Assembly: GCA_036501485.1 (NCBI GenBank)
Contig: DASYAG010000056.1
Coordinates: forward strand, 1-64,000
Source of the DNA: PALSA-607 sp036501485
GTDB lineage: Bacteria; Actinomycetota; Actinomycetes; Acidothermales; Acidothermaceae
Direction of reading: 5' to 3'
Length of the DNA stretch: 64,000 bases
Shown here one piece after another: positions 25,483-33,909 of the stretch; the stretch's first letter is position 1, and each line of letters starts with the position of its first letter. The notes under the pieces are model-generated. The model ran no database searches and was not told the origin of the DNA. It saw only the letters and a program-made list of their open reading frames with translations. The position numbers were made by a program, and so were the translations under genes.

Positions 25483-27741
25483 CCGCACGACGGCCGAGGC
25501 TTGCTCGAGTGGGCCGATGCCTTCCTGCAGGTGCCGCAAGTGGTGATGAATCCACAGCGCACACACCGATTCTGGCGTGCCTGTAGTGATTTCAGACGTT
25601 CTATCGGACGGCGGGGTGGTGCTGCTCGTTGACAGGTCATCGGCAATTCCATCGAATGCCGTTGTAAGGCTGTGCAACTCGCCGTCCAGGAAAAGCTCGT
25701 CGTTCTTCGTGCCGCCCCGCTGTCTTAGCGGCAGCGTTGCAAGGGAGTTCGCGGTAAGTAGCAATCGGCTCGCGCCACCAACGAGTGCTGCGAGTTCATC
25801 TCGGTGCACCAGCTTGGTGCCTTGCTCGGCGAGGTAGACGCGGAACGCGACGTCGAGGCGCCGCGATGCCACGGTTGCGTCTCCGGCGGCTGATTCGCTG
25901 ACTGCGTCTTGTCCGAGCGTCGCGTGCGTGCCGATGAGCGAGTGCACGGCTGACGATAGGTAGGTGGTGCCGGTGCGGTAGGCGTCGGCGAGATCCGCGG
26001 AAACTACGGGTCCGGCGCCTCGTGGCCAGAGCAGGAAGCCGGCGACCAGGCTGACGCCGCAGCCGATCGCCACGTCTTCGATACGGACGAGCCCGACTCG
26101 CCAACCGGTCGGTTGCACGATGTTGAACAGGATCGCGAGCAGCACGGTAAACGCGGCTTGGCCGGCGAGGAACGAGATGCGCAATGGGGCGTAGCTCGCG
26201 AGCAGCACGGCGAACGGCAGCACGATCCACAACGCTGTGGTGTTGTGGCCGATGCCGACCAGTAGCGCGCCGCCGACGATGAATCCGAGCGACGTGCCGG
26301 CGATCGCACGTAGCGCGATCGCACCGGTGCCAAGGGCATTCGACCTGAGCACGGCGAGGGTTCCGAGCACGACCCAAAATCCGTGCTGCACGCCAGTGAC
26401 CTTCGCAACGAGCACCGCGGCTGCGACGCCGACGGCACCGCGCAGGCTGTTGCGCAGCCACACCGACCGCAGGCTGGTCTGCGCGAGTGCCTGTTGGGTG
26501 ATCTCGCCGATGCCCGTTTGCGGACCGTCCGCTGCGCCGTACCAGCGCGACTGTTCTGCCCTCACGGCGTCGTGATCGGCGTTGCCAGAAGCAACAAGAG
26601 CCGACGACGCGGCAGCCGCTGTCGTCGTGGCAACAGACCGTGCGTGGAACGCACACTCCAGCACATCGGCGTCCGCCTCGATGCTTGCAGCGGACCAGGT
26701 GTTCACGAGCTCTGCCGTCGCCATGGCTGCGTCCGATCGCAGGCTGCCGAGCAGTTCGAGATCGATGACAAGTGCAGGGTCGTCGCACGGTTTGCACGCC
26801 ACCTTCTGGGTGCCGCCGGCGTCGGCATCGATCAGTGCAGTACCCGCGTCATGAAGTACCGCGATCGACTGGGTCAGCAGCTCGCGGTCTTTCGCCGTCG
26901 CACGCGCATAGCCGTCGGCGGGCAGGTCGTCGTGCTTCGCCGTGAGACTCAGCAGCCAGTCGACTTCCTCGACCAGTTGGACGATCGCTTGCTCGGAGAG
27001 TGTCGCGCCCGTTGGCCTGAACGGCGTCGCGAGGTAAGCGCCTTTGAGTTTCGCCACGGCCGTTTCGGCAGCCTTGGTGTTTTCCTCGACGGGTTCGCCG
27101 CCCAGGGTGGCGCGCAGGTGATCGGCGATCCGGTGCAGCGCGTTGCCGGCCAACGTGCCGAGACCGGCCTGCGGCGGGTCGCGCCAGACGAGGAAGACCG
27201 CCAGCGTGCCGACGACCGAGGCGAGCGCCCAGCCTTCGAGCCGCGGTCCGATCGCACTGGCCTTCGCGGGCAGGGTGAGCGGAAGGATGAGCACGAGCAT
27301 CGACGCGACCGAACCCTTGGCGACGTACCCGCTCAGGATTCCGAGGAAGAGCACGAGGGCGGCGGCGAGCCCTGCGACGACCACCGACAGCCAGGTCACT
27401 CGTGAGGCCAGCGTGCCGATCGTGATGAAGATGGCACCGACTGTTGCGAGGCCGGCGTAGGCGATGAATCTTCTGCGTAACGGTCCGCCGAAGTCGGCGA
27501 GCAGGAGCACTGCGAAGGAGCCGATCGAGGCGAAGGTCGCGATCTGGGGGTTCTTGAGAACCTTGTCAGCGAACGCGAACAGCCCGGGAATGACCACCGC
27601 GGCGCGGATCGACCTTTTGCCTACCGCGTCCCACCGCGGCCGTTGGAGACCGACCATCCCTGGACGCCGCAGGGCCGACATCCAGTTCACAAAACGACCC
27701 TGTGACGACGCTCCAAAGCTGACCATGGACGCAGTCCACAC
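25372..27741 (-). CDS. FUSC-type membrane protein (YccS/aromatic acid exporter-like)
   Basis: A 789-aa membrane protein with two clusters of about five or six hydrophobic helices (starting near residues 50 and 430) separated by hydrophilic parts, the duplicated layout of FUSC proteins linked to efflux of aromatic acids. The second cluster has GAVGVAAAVLVAKVTGVQHGFWVVLGTLAVLRS, typical of the family, and LFLGILSGYVAKG is in the first. Start uncertain: the frame opens at a GTG (27741) with in-frame ATGs at 27726 and 27681, and none has a clear ribosome site. The 3' end overlaps the convergent GGDEF-EAL gene by 111 bases; both frames look protein-like there. Confidence 0.8.
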   Translation of the reverse strand: MWTASMVSFGASSQGRFVNWMSALRRPGMVGLQRPRWDAVGKRSIRAAVVIPGLFAFADKVLKNPQIATFASIGSFAVLLLADFGGPLRRRFIAYAGLATVGAIFITIGTLASRVTWLSVVVAGLAAALVLFLGILSGYVAKGSVASMLVLILPLTLPAKASAIGPRLEGWALASVVGTLAVFLVWRDPPQAGLGTLAGNALHRIADHLRATLGGEPVEENTKAAETAVAKLKGAYLATPFRPTGATLSEQAIVQLVEEVDWLLSLTAKHDDLPADGYARATAKDRELLTQSIAVLHDAGTALIDADAGGTQKVACKPCDDPALVIDLELLGSLRSDAAMATAELVNTWSAASIEADADVLECAFHARSVATTTAAAASSALVASGNADHDAVRAEQSRWYGAADGPQTGIGEITQQALAQTSLRSVWLRNSLRGAVGVAAAVLVAKVTGVQHGFWVVLGTLAVLRSNALGTGAIALRAIAGTSLGFIVGGALLVGIGHNTTALWIVLPFAVLLASYAPLRISFLAGQAAFTVLLAILFNIVQPTGWRVGLVRIEDVAIGCGVSLVAGFLLWPRGAGPVVSADLADAYRTGTTYLSSAVHSLIGTHATLGQDAVSESAAGDATVASRRLDVAFRVYLAEQGTKLVHRDELAALVGGASRLLLTANSLATLPLRQRGGTKNDELFLDGELHSLTTAFDGIADDLSTSSTTPPSDRTSEITTGTPESVCALWIHHHLRHLQEGIGPLEQASAVVRSGVLNKYPIVQHRRNDMGLNGSTEEIALGAVATKRD

Positions 27742-27787
27742 GATCGGTTGAGCGGGAGCAAATTGCTGGACCTGCGGTTCCTCGGCT

Positions 27788-27843
27788 GTTGGTCTCTAAC
27801 GCGCGCTAGAACGCGTGCGCCAGAACGCGCGCTGGAGACCAAC
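27788..27843 (-). terminator. Terminator-like hairpin containing three direct repeats
   Basis: GTTGGTCTC (27788-27796) pairs with GAGACCAAC (27835-27843). Between them are three near-identical repeats beginning AACGCG: AACGCGCGCTAG, AACGCGTGCGCCAG and AACGCGCGCTGG, which can also self-pair. It lies just after the stop of the SDR gene, so it probably ends the leftward sugar operon before the FUSC gene. Confidence 0.6.
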
Positions 27844-27860
27844 GCTCCGGCGGACGGCGG

Positions 27861-28631
27861 TTACCAGATGGTGTAGCCGCCGTCGGCGACGACGGTCGCG
27901 CCGGTCATGAAGGAGGCGGCGTCAGAGGCCAGGAAGCAGACCAGCGAGGCGATCTCATCGGGATTGCCCATCCGCTTGATCGGTGTATGCGCCGCCCACA
28001 GTTCGAGCCAGTCGGGCGACACGCCTTTCTTCGTCAAGTCCGTCAGGATGTAGCCCGGCGCAACCGAGTTGATGCGGATGCCGGTCTCGGCGTACTCAGC
28101 AGCGAGGCTCGCGGTCAGTGAGTGAACGGCAGCCTTGGACGCGTTGTACGACGCCTGCATTTGCGGGAAGTTGACGATGAGCCCCGACATCGAACCGATC
28201 GTGACAATCGCGCCATGGGTCGTCGTCCCCTGCATCTGTTTCACGGCTTCGCGCACGCACCAGAAGGTGCCGTCGAGATTCGTGTCGAGGACGAAACGCC
28301 AGTCGGCCTCGGTGACCTCGGAGGTCGGCTTGTGCGAGACCACACCCGCTGAGGTCACGAGAATGTCGAGTACGCCGTAAGCCTGCCGAACCTGCTCAAA
28401 CGCGGTCGCTACCGCTTCATGGTCACGCACATCGAGGTGCCGGTACTCAACGGCAGCGCCGCTCGCGTTCAGCTCGTCGACCGCTGCGTGGCCTTGCTCA
28501 TCTTCGATGCCGAAGATGACGCAGCGGGCACCCATCTCGCGCAACGCTTCGACGATCGCGAGTCCAATCCCGCGGGCGCCACCCGTGACGACTGCGACGC
28601 GTCCGGTGAGGTCGAGTTTTTCCCGATACAT
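27861..28631 (-). CDS. SDR-family sugar/polyol dehydrogenase
   Basis: A 256-aa short-chain dehydrogenase, NAD(P)-dependent. The nucleotide site is VVTGGARGIG (residues about 14-23), the acidic-residue region after strand 2 is FGIEDEQ (suggesting NAD), the active-site Ser is in IGSMSG, and the catalytic pair is YNASK. It ends GGYTIW. Length is normal. It is the last gene of the lacI-isomerase-kinase operon, 24 bases after the kinase stop, so it probably oxidises a sugar alcohol or sugar that the isomerase and kinase then handle. Arabinitol-, threitol- or xylitol-type dehydrogenases are all possible. Confidence 0.87.
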   Translation of the reverse strand: MYREKLDLTGRVAVVTGGARGIGLAIVEALREMGARCVIFGIEDEQGHAAVDELNASGAAVEYRHLDVRDHEAVATAFEQVRQAYGVLDILVTSAGVVSHKPTSEVTEADWRFVLDTNLDGTFWCVREAVKQMQGTTTHGAIVTIGSMSGLIVNFPQMQASYNASKAAVHSLTASLAAEYAETGIRINSVAPGYILTDLTKKGVSPDWLELWAAHTPIKRMGNPDEIASLVCFLASDAASFMTGATVVADGGYTIW

Positions 28632-28655
28632 AGAGCGGCTCCTTTGAATCCTGTT

Positions 28656-30131
28656 TCAGAGTTGTGCGATCAACTGTCGGGTGGCCGGATACAGCTCGCG
28701 GTAGATCTCGTACCGCCGCTGGTACAGCTCGGCGAGTTCGGGTCTGGGGATGATCTCGCGACTGATGCGAGTCCAGTCGGTGCCTTCCGGAACGAGGCCA
28801 AGGGTGGTCGCCGCCATCAGAGCGTCGCCGTAGCACGCTCCGATTGTCTGCTCCGGCATGTACTGAACGCGGCCGGTGACGTCGGACACGATCTGCGGCC
28901 ACAACTGGCCGGCCGCACCGCCTCCGACCGCGACGGCGCGCCACGGCGTGCCTGCGGCTCGGCTCATGTCGAACGCCTCGAGGTTGTGCCGCACGCCCAT
29001 CGCGATTGCCTCGTACGCGGCGCGCATCCAATGAGCGGCCGTGTGTGCGAGCGTGAGTCCGAGCGCAACACCGCGGGCTCCGGGATCGAACACCGGGCTG
29101 CGCTCACCGGCGAAGTAGGGGAGCAGTACGAGACCATCCGAACCTGGTTGGATCGTCTCTGCCTCGATCGCAAGTTCGGTGACTTTGCGGCCGGTCAGAT
29201 CGGCGATCCAGGTCGTGAGGAGTCCCGAGGTGGCCATGCCTGCGGCAAGGCTCGTCGTCTGCGCCGAAACCCCGACGGTTCGCCACAGCCCTGGGTGCGC
29301 GTGCACGCCCGCGTCGATGCCGACCATGAACATGGTCGAGCCGTACATCAGCATGAGGTCACCATCAGCGCGGACGCCGACGCTGTGCGCCTCCGCCCAT
29401 GCGTCGACCGTGCCACCGAGAACCGGGGTGCCAACCGGGAGACCGGTTAAGGCGGCCGCGGCCGGAGTCACCGTGCCGGCGACATCGTCGGACCAGACGA
29501 GCTCGGGAAGTTCGACTCCTGGAGACAGTTCGGAGGCCCAGTCGAACGCCCACTTGCGTGCCACCAGGTCATACATGGGATCGCACTGGCTCGCGGTGTG
29601 GTGATCCAGTACGTACCGGTCGGTGAGTCGGTGGACCAGAAATGAGCTGGTGGTAAACCACTTCGCGGTGGCGGCCCACACGGCCGGCTCGTTGCGCTGC
29701 ACCCAAAGAAGCTTTGGCCCGATGGCTTGCGATGACAGCGCCGAACCGCCTCGGGCCAGAATCTGCTCTGGCCCGATCGTCGCGTTCAGTTCAGCTATTT
29801 CGGCGGTCGCCCGGGTGTCGATGCCGTAGAGGATCCCTGGCCGAAGCGGCTCGCCCGCCTCGCCACAGACCAGCAGACATGGCCCCATGCCACTGACGGC
29901 GATGCCCGCGATCGATGCCGCGCGTACCTGATCGGTGGCCATGAGTTTGCGCAGCAGCCCAGCCGATTGCTCCCACCACACCCGTTCAGCGTCCTGCTCG
30001 AACCACCCCGGATGCGGTTGGTCAACGCCATGCTCGCCGCGGACGGTGGCAACCACCGTTCCGTCGGCGCGGACGGCGACGGCCTTTGTACTCGACGTCC
30101 CGATGTCGAGGCCGATCACAACCTCGTTCAT
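28656..30131 (-). CDS. FGGY-family sugar kinase (xylulokinase-like)
   Basis: A 491-aa ATP-dependent carbohydrate kinase. It has the N-terminal phosphate site VIGLDIGTSSTKAVAVRADG and the FGGY core with GGTVDAWAEAHSVG holding the catalytic Asp. The region AVGGGAAGQLWPQIVSDVTGRV is the C-terminal adenosine signature. ATG at 30131 overlaps the isomerase stop as ATGA. Xylulokinase, ribulokinase and gluconokinase cannot be separated by eye; the isomerase next to it favours a ketopentose such as D-ribulose or D-xylulose. Confidence 0.87.
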   Translation of the reverse strand: MNEVVIGLDIGTSSTKAVAVRADGTVVATVRGEHGVDQPHPGWFEQDAERVWWEQSAGLLRKLMATDQVRAASIAGIAVSGMGPCLLVCGEAGEPLRPGILYGIDTRATAEIAELNATIGPEQILARGGSALSSQAIGPKLLWVQRNEPAVWAATAKWFTTSSFLVHRLTDRYVLDHHTASQCDPMYDLVARKWAFDWASELSPGVELPELVWSDDVAGTVTPAAAALTGLPVGTPVLGGTVDAWAEAHSVGVRADGDLMLMYGSTMFMVGIDAGVHAHPGLWRTVGVSAQTTSLAAGMATSGLLTTWIADLTGRKVTELAIEAETIQPGSDGLVLLPYFAGERSPVFDPGARGVALGLTLAHTAAHWMRAAYEAIAMGVRHNLEAFDMSRAAGTPWRAVAVGGGAAGQLWPQIVSDVTGRVQYMPEQTIGACYGDALMAATTLGLVPEGTDWTRISREIIPRPELAELYQRRYEIYRELYPATRQLIAQL

Positions 30132-31546
30132 GCCAGCGCGCCGAACCCATCGAAATCGATGTCGAGGATCCGGCACACACTGCGCAGTTCGGCGACCCGG
30201 TCGCCGGGTACGGCGTGAATGTGATTCGCGCCGAATCTCGAGAGGAACTCTGCGGCGGTCGCGTCGAAACGAGCAAACGCATGTGGCCACTCGTAGGTCG
30301 ACGCGCGACTGAGCCGTTCTGTTGTGTCGACATCGAATTCCTCGAAGCCGCCAGAAAGTGCGTGCATTCGATACCGGCCGTTGAGGCGGGTCAGACGGGC
30401 GAAGGTCATGTCGCCGGCAGCTGCCACGTGCTGGATCGAGGCACCACCCGCGGGGAAATAGAACACCTCGGGATAAAGATTGACGCGTGCCATGTTCTCG
30501 TCGGGGTCGTCCGAGCGGGCCGCAAACCAGGTCGCATGCTGGCCGGAGTTGCACAGGTCCCAGATGTCGAGATCTTGGTGGTAGTGCCGCACGTCGGCGA
30601 AGAGCACAGGTGTACCCGAGATGTGCTTCATGAGTTGCATCGTGAGGGCCGCGTCCATGTCGGACTCGGTGCTGCAGACCATCGTTTCCTTCGGGCCGTC
30701 CCAGTCATAGGGATCGTTGAGGAACGCCTCGGCGACATCCATCGTGCACCAGCTGCTGGTCATCTCGGGCTGACCCTTGATCCCGCAGAAGTCCAAGGAC
30801 CATTCGTCGATCAGCTCTCGCATCACGTAATAGACCCTGATCTGCCGCTCGAGCAGCTCAGGCGTGAGCCGGACTCCGTCGTAGTGCACTTTCGCGGCTT
30901 TCTCTTCGAGCCACTTGCGGGCGGCTACCACTTTTGCCGCCGGCACGGACGGCGCGCGGTGCACCAGTTCGTACTGGTCGATCTCCTCGACGTCTATGCC
31001 GAACTTCGACATCCAGACTTCTGCCGACGAGACCGCGGTGTACATACCCATCGGCCGGCCGCCGACCCGACCGAAGGTGCTGCCCTTCAGGCAGTTCGCG
31101 GCCGCGCCAGCACGAACCAAGGCGTCGAGGTTGCGCAACACGGCGGGATCCTCGACGTCGCCCCACGCCCGCTCGTGCGTGCGACCGATCTGATCGAGAC
31201 CGCCGCCGGCCGCGAGCATCCCGACCATGCCGGGGTATTGCGGGTCGATGTTGGAGAAGAGCAGCAGCGGGCCCGAGGTCTCGCGCGCGGCGATCACGCT
31301 GAAGTGCGGGAACGCCCACACCGGAATGTTGATGATGGTCAAGTCGGGACGGTGCGCTGCGAGCTTTTGCGAGAGCTCAACCGCCGTTGCGTTTGAGTGA
31401 ATATCGCCGGGAACGGTCACGACGCGGTGGCCCAGCCCCGTGAGTGCATCGACGATTCTGCCCTGGACGGAGAGTCCGAAGAATTCGATTTCTTGATGGA
31501 CATAGTCACGTCCATCCGAAACCGTCATGACCGCGACAGTCGCCAT
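30128..31546 (-). CDS. L-fucose/L-arabinose isomerase-family protein
   Basis: A 472-aa protein of the fucose/arabinose isomerase superfamily, which interconverts an aldose and a ketose with a divalent metal. Visible blocks: DLTIINIPVWAFPHFSV, NIDPQYPGMVGMLAAGGGLDQIG, LDFCGIKGQPEMTSSWCTMDVAEAFLNDP (matching the family's 'gvKgqpemte...c...ea.lnd' active-site stretch), and STESDMDAALTMQLMKHISG. It sits between lacI (9-base gap) and the kinase (ATGA overlap). FucI-type enzymes also isomerise D-arabinose to D-ribulose, which makes D-arabinose one candidate; L-fucose without a dedicated aldolase in the window is less well supported. Confidence 0.82.
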   Translation of the reverse strand: MATVAVMTVSDGRDYVHQEIEFFGLSVQGRIVDALTGLGHRVVTVPGDIHSNATAVELSQKLAAHRPDLTIINIPVWAFPHFSVIAARETSGPLLLFSNIDPQYPGMVGMLAAGGGLDQIGRTHERAWGDVEDPAVLRNLDALVRAGAAANCLKGSTFGRVGGRPMGMYTAVSSAEVWMSKFGIDVEEIDQYELVHRAPSVPAAKVVAARKWLEEKAAKVHYDGVRLTPELLERQIRVYYVMRELIDEWSLDFCGIKGQPEMTSSWCTMDVAEAFLNDPYDWDGPKETMVCSTESDMDAALTMQLMKHISGTPVLFADVRHYHQDLDIWDLCNSGQHATWFAARSDDPDENMARVNLYPEVFYFPAGGASIQHVAAAGDMTFARLTRLNGRYRMHALSGGFEEFDVDTTERLSRASTYEWPHAFARFDATAAEFLSRFGANHIHAVPGDRVAELRSVCRILDIDFDGFGALA

Positions 31547-31555
31547 CTTTGCTCC

Positions 31556-32584
31556 TCAGCTGCGATTGAGCCCGGGGCTTGTCCGGCGTGAACTGCCGGA
31601 CGACTCCCGGACGACGAGTCCGAACGAATGCATTGATCGGCGCGGGGGGCCAACCTCGCCGTTAATACGCGCGACCAACATGCCAACGGCCTCACGCGCC
31701 ATGGCCGCGACCGGCTGGGCGAGCGTGGTGATTGGTGGGTTCATGAACTCAGCCCAGTACGGATCGTCGACACCGACCAGTGCCAGCTGAGAAGGGATGC
31801 GGACGTTACAGTCGCGCGCTGCCTTGATCGCGCCAAGCGTCATCAGGTTGTTGCCGACGACGATCGCTGTGGGCGGTTGGGGCGACGCGAGCAGCTTGAC
31901 CACCGCTCGCCGGCCACCCTCGACGCGGAAGTCGCCAACGACGGCGCGTGACTTCAGGCCGGCGGCGCGCATAGCTTGCTGGTAGCCCTTGAGGCGCTTG
32001 ATGCTGGTGTCGACGCCCTCGCGGCCTCCGACGTACGCAATAGCCGTGTGACCTGCATCGATGAGTAATTGAGTGGCCTGGGCGAGCCCGTCGACGTTGT
32101 CGGCAACGATCGTGTCGGCGCGCTGGTCGGCGACCTCACGGTCAAAGGCGACGACAGGGATGCCTTCGTCCAGCATCTCGCCAATCTCTGACGCCGCAGG
32201 CTCCGACGGCGAGAGAATGACGCCCGCGACGTGCTCGTCGGTCAGCAAGCGCAAGTACGTACTCTGCTTCTCTGTCGACTCGTTGGTTCCGCAGACGAGG
32301 ACTCGATACCCGAGGCCGAAGGCCTCCGCCTCGATGACGCTGACCATCTCGCCGAAGTGCGGGTTCTCGATGTCGGACACGACGACGCCAATCGCGTCGG
32401 TGCGCTGGAGCCGGAGGCTTCTGGCCAGCCGGTTGGGGCGGTAGCCGAGTACCCGTACCGAGTCATACACGCGGTCGCGTAAATCCGGATCCACGTGAGG
32501 ATTCCCGTTGAGGATGCGCGAAGCCGTGGCCGGCGAGACTTCGGCGTGATCGGCGACGTCTCGCAGCAGTGTCTTTTTGCGCAT
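31556..32584 (-). CDS. LacI-family repressor of the sugar locus
   Basis: A 342-aa regulator, full length. The headpiece is LLRDVADHAEVSPATASRILNGNPHVDPDLRDRVYDSVRVLGYRPN, followed by the hinge and a sugar-binding-protein-like domain (IGVVVSDIENPHFGEMV, VPVVAFDREV, LALVGVDDPYWAEFMNPPITT). The ATG at 32584 is chosen because it gives the usual short lead before the helix-turn-helix; the longer frame upstream (46 codons) reads through the divergent promoter. It is the first gene of the isomerase-kinase-SDR operon and is divergent from the ABC importer, so it likely controls both through the operators at 32633 and 32875. Confidence 0.93.
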   Translation of the reverse strand: MRKKTLLRDVADHAEVSPATASRILNGNPHVDPDLRDRVYDSVRVLGYRPNRLARSLRLQRTDAIGVVVSDIENPHFGEMVSVIEAEAFGLGYRVLVCGTNESTEKQSTYLRLLTDEHVAGVILSPSEPAASEIGEMLDEGIPVVAFDREVADQRADTIVADNVDGLAQATQLLIDAGHTAIAYVGGREGVDTSIKRLKGYQQAMRAAGLKSRAVVGDFRVEGGRRAVVKLLASPQPPTAIVVGNNLMTLGAIKAARDCNVRIPSQLALVGVDDPYWAEFMNPPITTLAQPVAAMAREAVGMLVARINGEVGPPRRSMHSFGLVVRESSGSSRRTSPGLNRS

Positions 32585-32632
32585 ATGCCCCTGTCTCTCG
32601 CCTTGCGCATCAAAACCCGAACTCGCCACCCG

Positions 32633-32644
32633 GGAATCGGTTTC
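32633..32644. promoter_or_regulatory. Candidate LacI operator upstream of lacI
   Basis: GGAATCGGTTTC is a CG-centred near-palindrome of the kind LacI proteins bind, 49 bases before the lacI start. A related site, GAAATCGGTTCC, lies at 32875-32886 beside the importer promoter. The two share AATCGGTT. Assignment rests on motif similarity and position only. Confidence 0.4.
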
Positions 32645-32835
32645 TCGGGCCGAATCGTACGCAGGACGACCATCGGCGTCAATGCTGGGCAGCCTGATCG
32701 CAGGACGCGAGTACCTCTGCACAGCAAGATGCGCCCCACATCTGCGTGAGGCTAAGGCAATTGCTCCTCAGCGGCACAGATCGGAGGGCCCGGTCACAAG
32801 TGTGTTGCAATCGGAGACACGGCCGTAACGAACCG

Positions 32836-32864
32836 TTGACAGACGCCCTCGCCAGTTCTAGTTT
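32836..32864 (+). promoter_or_regulatory. Promoter of the sugar ABC importer operon
   Basis: A consensus -35 TTGACA (32836-32841) is separated by exactly 17 bases from TAGTTT (32859-32864) as the -10. Transcription would begin about 32871, roughly 64 bases before the first permease start. The palindrome TTTCTAGAAA (32869-32878) and the candidate LacI site overlap the start point. The rest of the 350-base divergent gap (32585-32934) holds no gene. Confidence 0.75.
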
Positions 32865-32874
32865 GACGTTTCTA

Positions 32875-32886
32875 GAAATCGGTTCC
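32875..32886. promoter_or_regulatory. Candidate LacI operator at the importer start site
   Basis: GAAATCGGTTCC lies immediately downstream of the -10, where bound repressor would block transcription. It shares AATCGGTT with the site at 32633 and overlaps the palindrome TTTCTAGAAA. The two candidate sites are 242 bases apart, near 23 helical turns, which would allow looping. Confidence 0.45.
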
Positions 32887-32934
32887 ACAGAGAGGTCCTC
32901 GGACGGTGCTGTGTCCAAGCCTGGTCGCCGGCGG

Positions 32935-33909
32935 ATGAAGATGGCCGCCAGCAGCGCTGAACTCGGAACGGCGGTGTCGGCCCCGGCGTTGGGTGTCGTA
33001 CGCCCGCGGCGCCGAGTGGACCCACGCCGGCGGCGGGAAACGGCGACCGCCTACCTGCTCATTCTCCCGGCCCTGCTCCTGCTGCTTTGCTTCATCATTG
33101 GACCGCTGTTCGGTGGAATCGCGCTGAGCTTTTTCAACTACGACCTTCTGACGCCCGCGAAGTTTATTGGCCTCGGGAACTATCGGTTCCTGATCCACGA
33201 CTCAGAGGCGCTGAACGCACTTCGCGTCACGCTGACCTTCACTGTTGCCAGCGTCGCGCTACACGTGGTCGTTGGACTTGCTCTCGCGCTTGCTGCCAAC
33301 CGACGCATGCCGCGTGCCCTCAGCTACGGCGTGCGGACAGCCGTGTTCTTCCCGGTGTTGATCTCGTGGGCGGTCGTTTCGCTGATTGCCGAGTTCACTC
33401 TCGACCCGAACTTCGGCTTCATCACTTACTACCTCGACAAGATCGGTATTTCGGGCCTCAACCTCTTCGCCGACCGGCACACCGCGCTTGCCGCGATCGT
33501 CGGGGTAGACCTCTGGCACACGGTGGGCTTCACGTTCATCGTTCTCCTCGCTGGGCTGCAAGTGATCCCTCAGCATCTCTACGAGGCCGCACGCATCGAT
33601 GGCGCGAATCCATGGCGGATGCTGCGCAGTATCACGTTGCCCCTGCTGTCACCTTCACTGTTCTTCGTCATCGTGATCTCGTTTATCGGCGCGTTCCAGC
33701 TCTTCGAGCCGGTCAACATCATCACGAAAGGCGGCCCGGGGAACACGACGGAGTCGATCGTTCAGTACATCTACGAGAAGGGGTTCGTTCAGTTCCATAT
33801 CGGTTACGCGGCAACTTTGGGCGTGCTTGTGATGGTCACGCTCTTGCTCGCGACACTCATCCAGTTTGGGTTCGCTCGACGGTGGGTTCACAATGACCTC
33901 GGCGACTAG
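32935..33909 (+). CDS. Sugar ABC transporter permease (MalF/UgpA type)
   Basis: A 324-aa permease of a carbohydrate uptake ABC importer. A basic N-terminus (RPRRRVDPRRRRETATAY) leads into the first of six helices (LLILPALLLLLCFIIGPLFGG). The EAA loop reads YEAARIDGANPWRMLRSITLPLL, as in MalF/UgpA-like subunits. ATG at 32935 or 32941 is preferred; the frame is open back to 32746 but that stretch contains the promoter. It overlaps the next permease by 17 bases. No ATPase is in the operon, so a shared MsiK-type ATPase elsewhere probably powers it. Confidence 0.9.
   Translation: MKMAASSAELGTAVSAPALGVVRPRRRVDPRRRRETATAYLLILPALLLLLCFIIGPLFGGIALSFFNYDLLTPAKFIGLGNYRFLIHDSEALNALRVTLTFTVASVALHVVVGLALALAANRRMPRALSYGVRTAVFFPVLISWAVVSLIAEFTLDPNFGFITYYLDKIGISGLNLFADRHTALAAIVGVDLWHTVGFTFIVLLAGLQVIPQHLYEAARIDGANPWRMLRSITLPLLSPSLFFVIVISFIGAFQLFEPVNIITKGGPGNTTESIVQYIYEKGFVQFHIGYAATLGVLVMVTLLLATLIQFGFARRWVHNDLGD

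Noticed and set aside
26383..27405. 340-aa ORF antisense to the FUSC gene
   Set aside because: Composition (Arg/Gly/His) and lack of motifs mark it as a shadow of high-GC coding.
28419..29450. 343-aa ORF antisense to the SDR and kinase genes
   Set aside because: It runs across two well-supported genes and their gap, and has no motif.
30086..31396. 436-aa ORF antisense to the isomerase gene
   Set aside because: Shadow coding; the isomerase on the other strand has clear family blocks.
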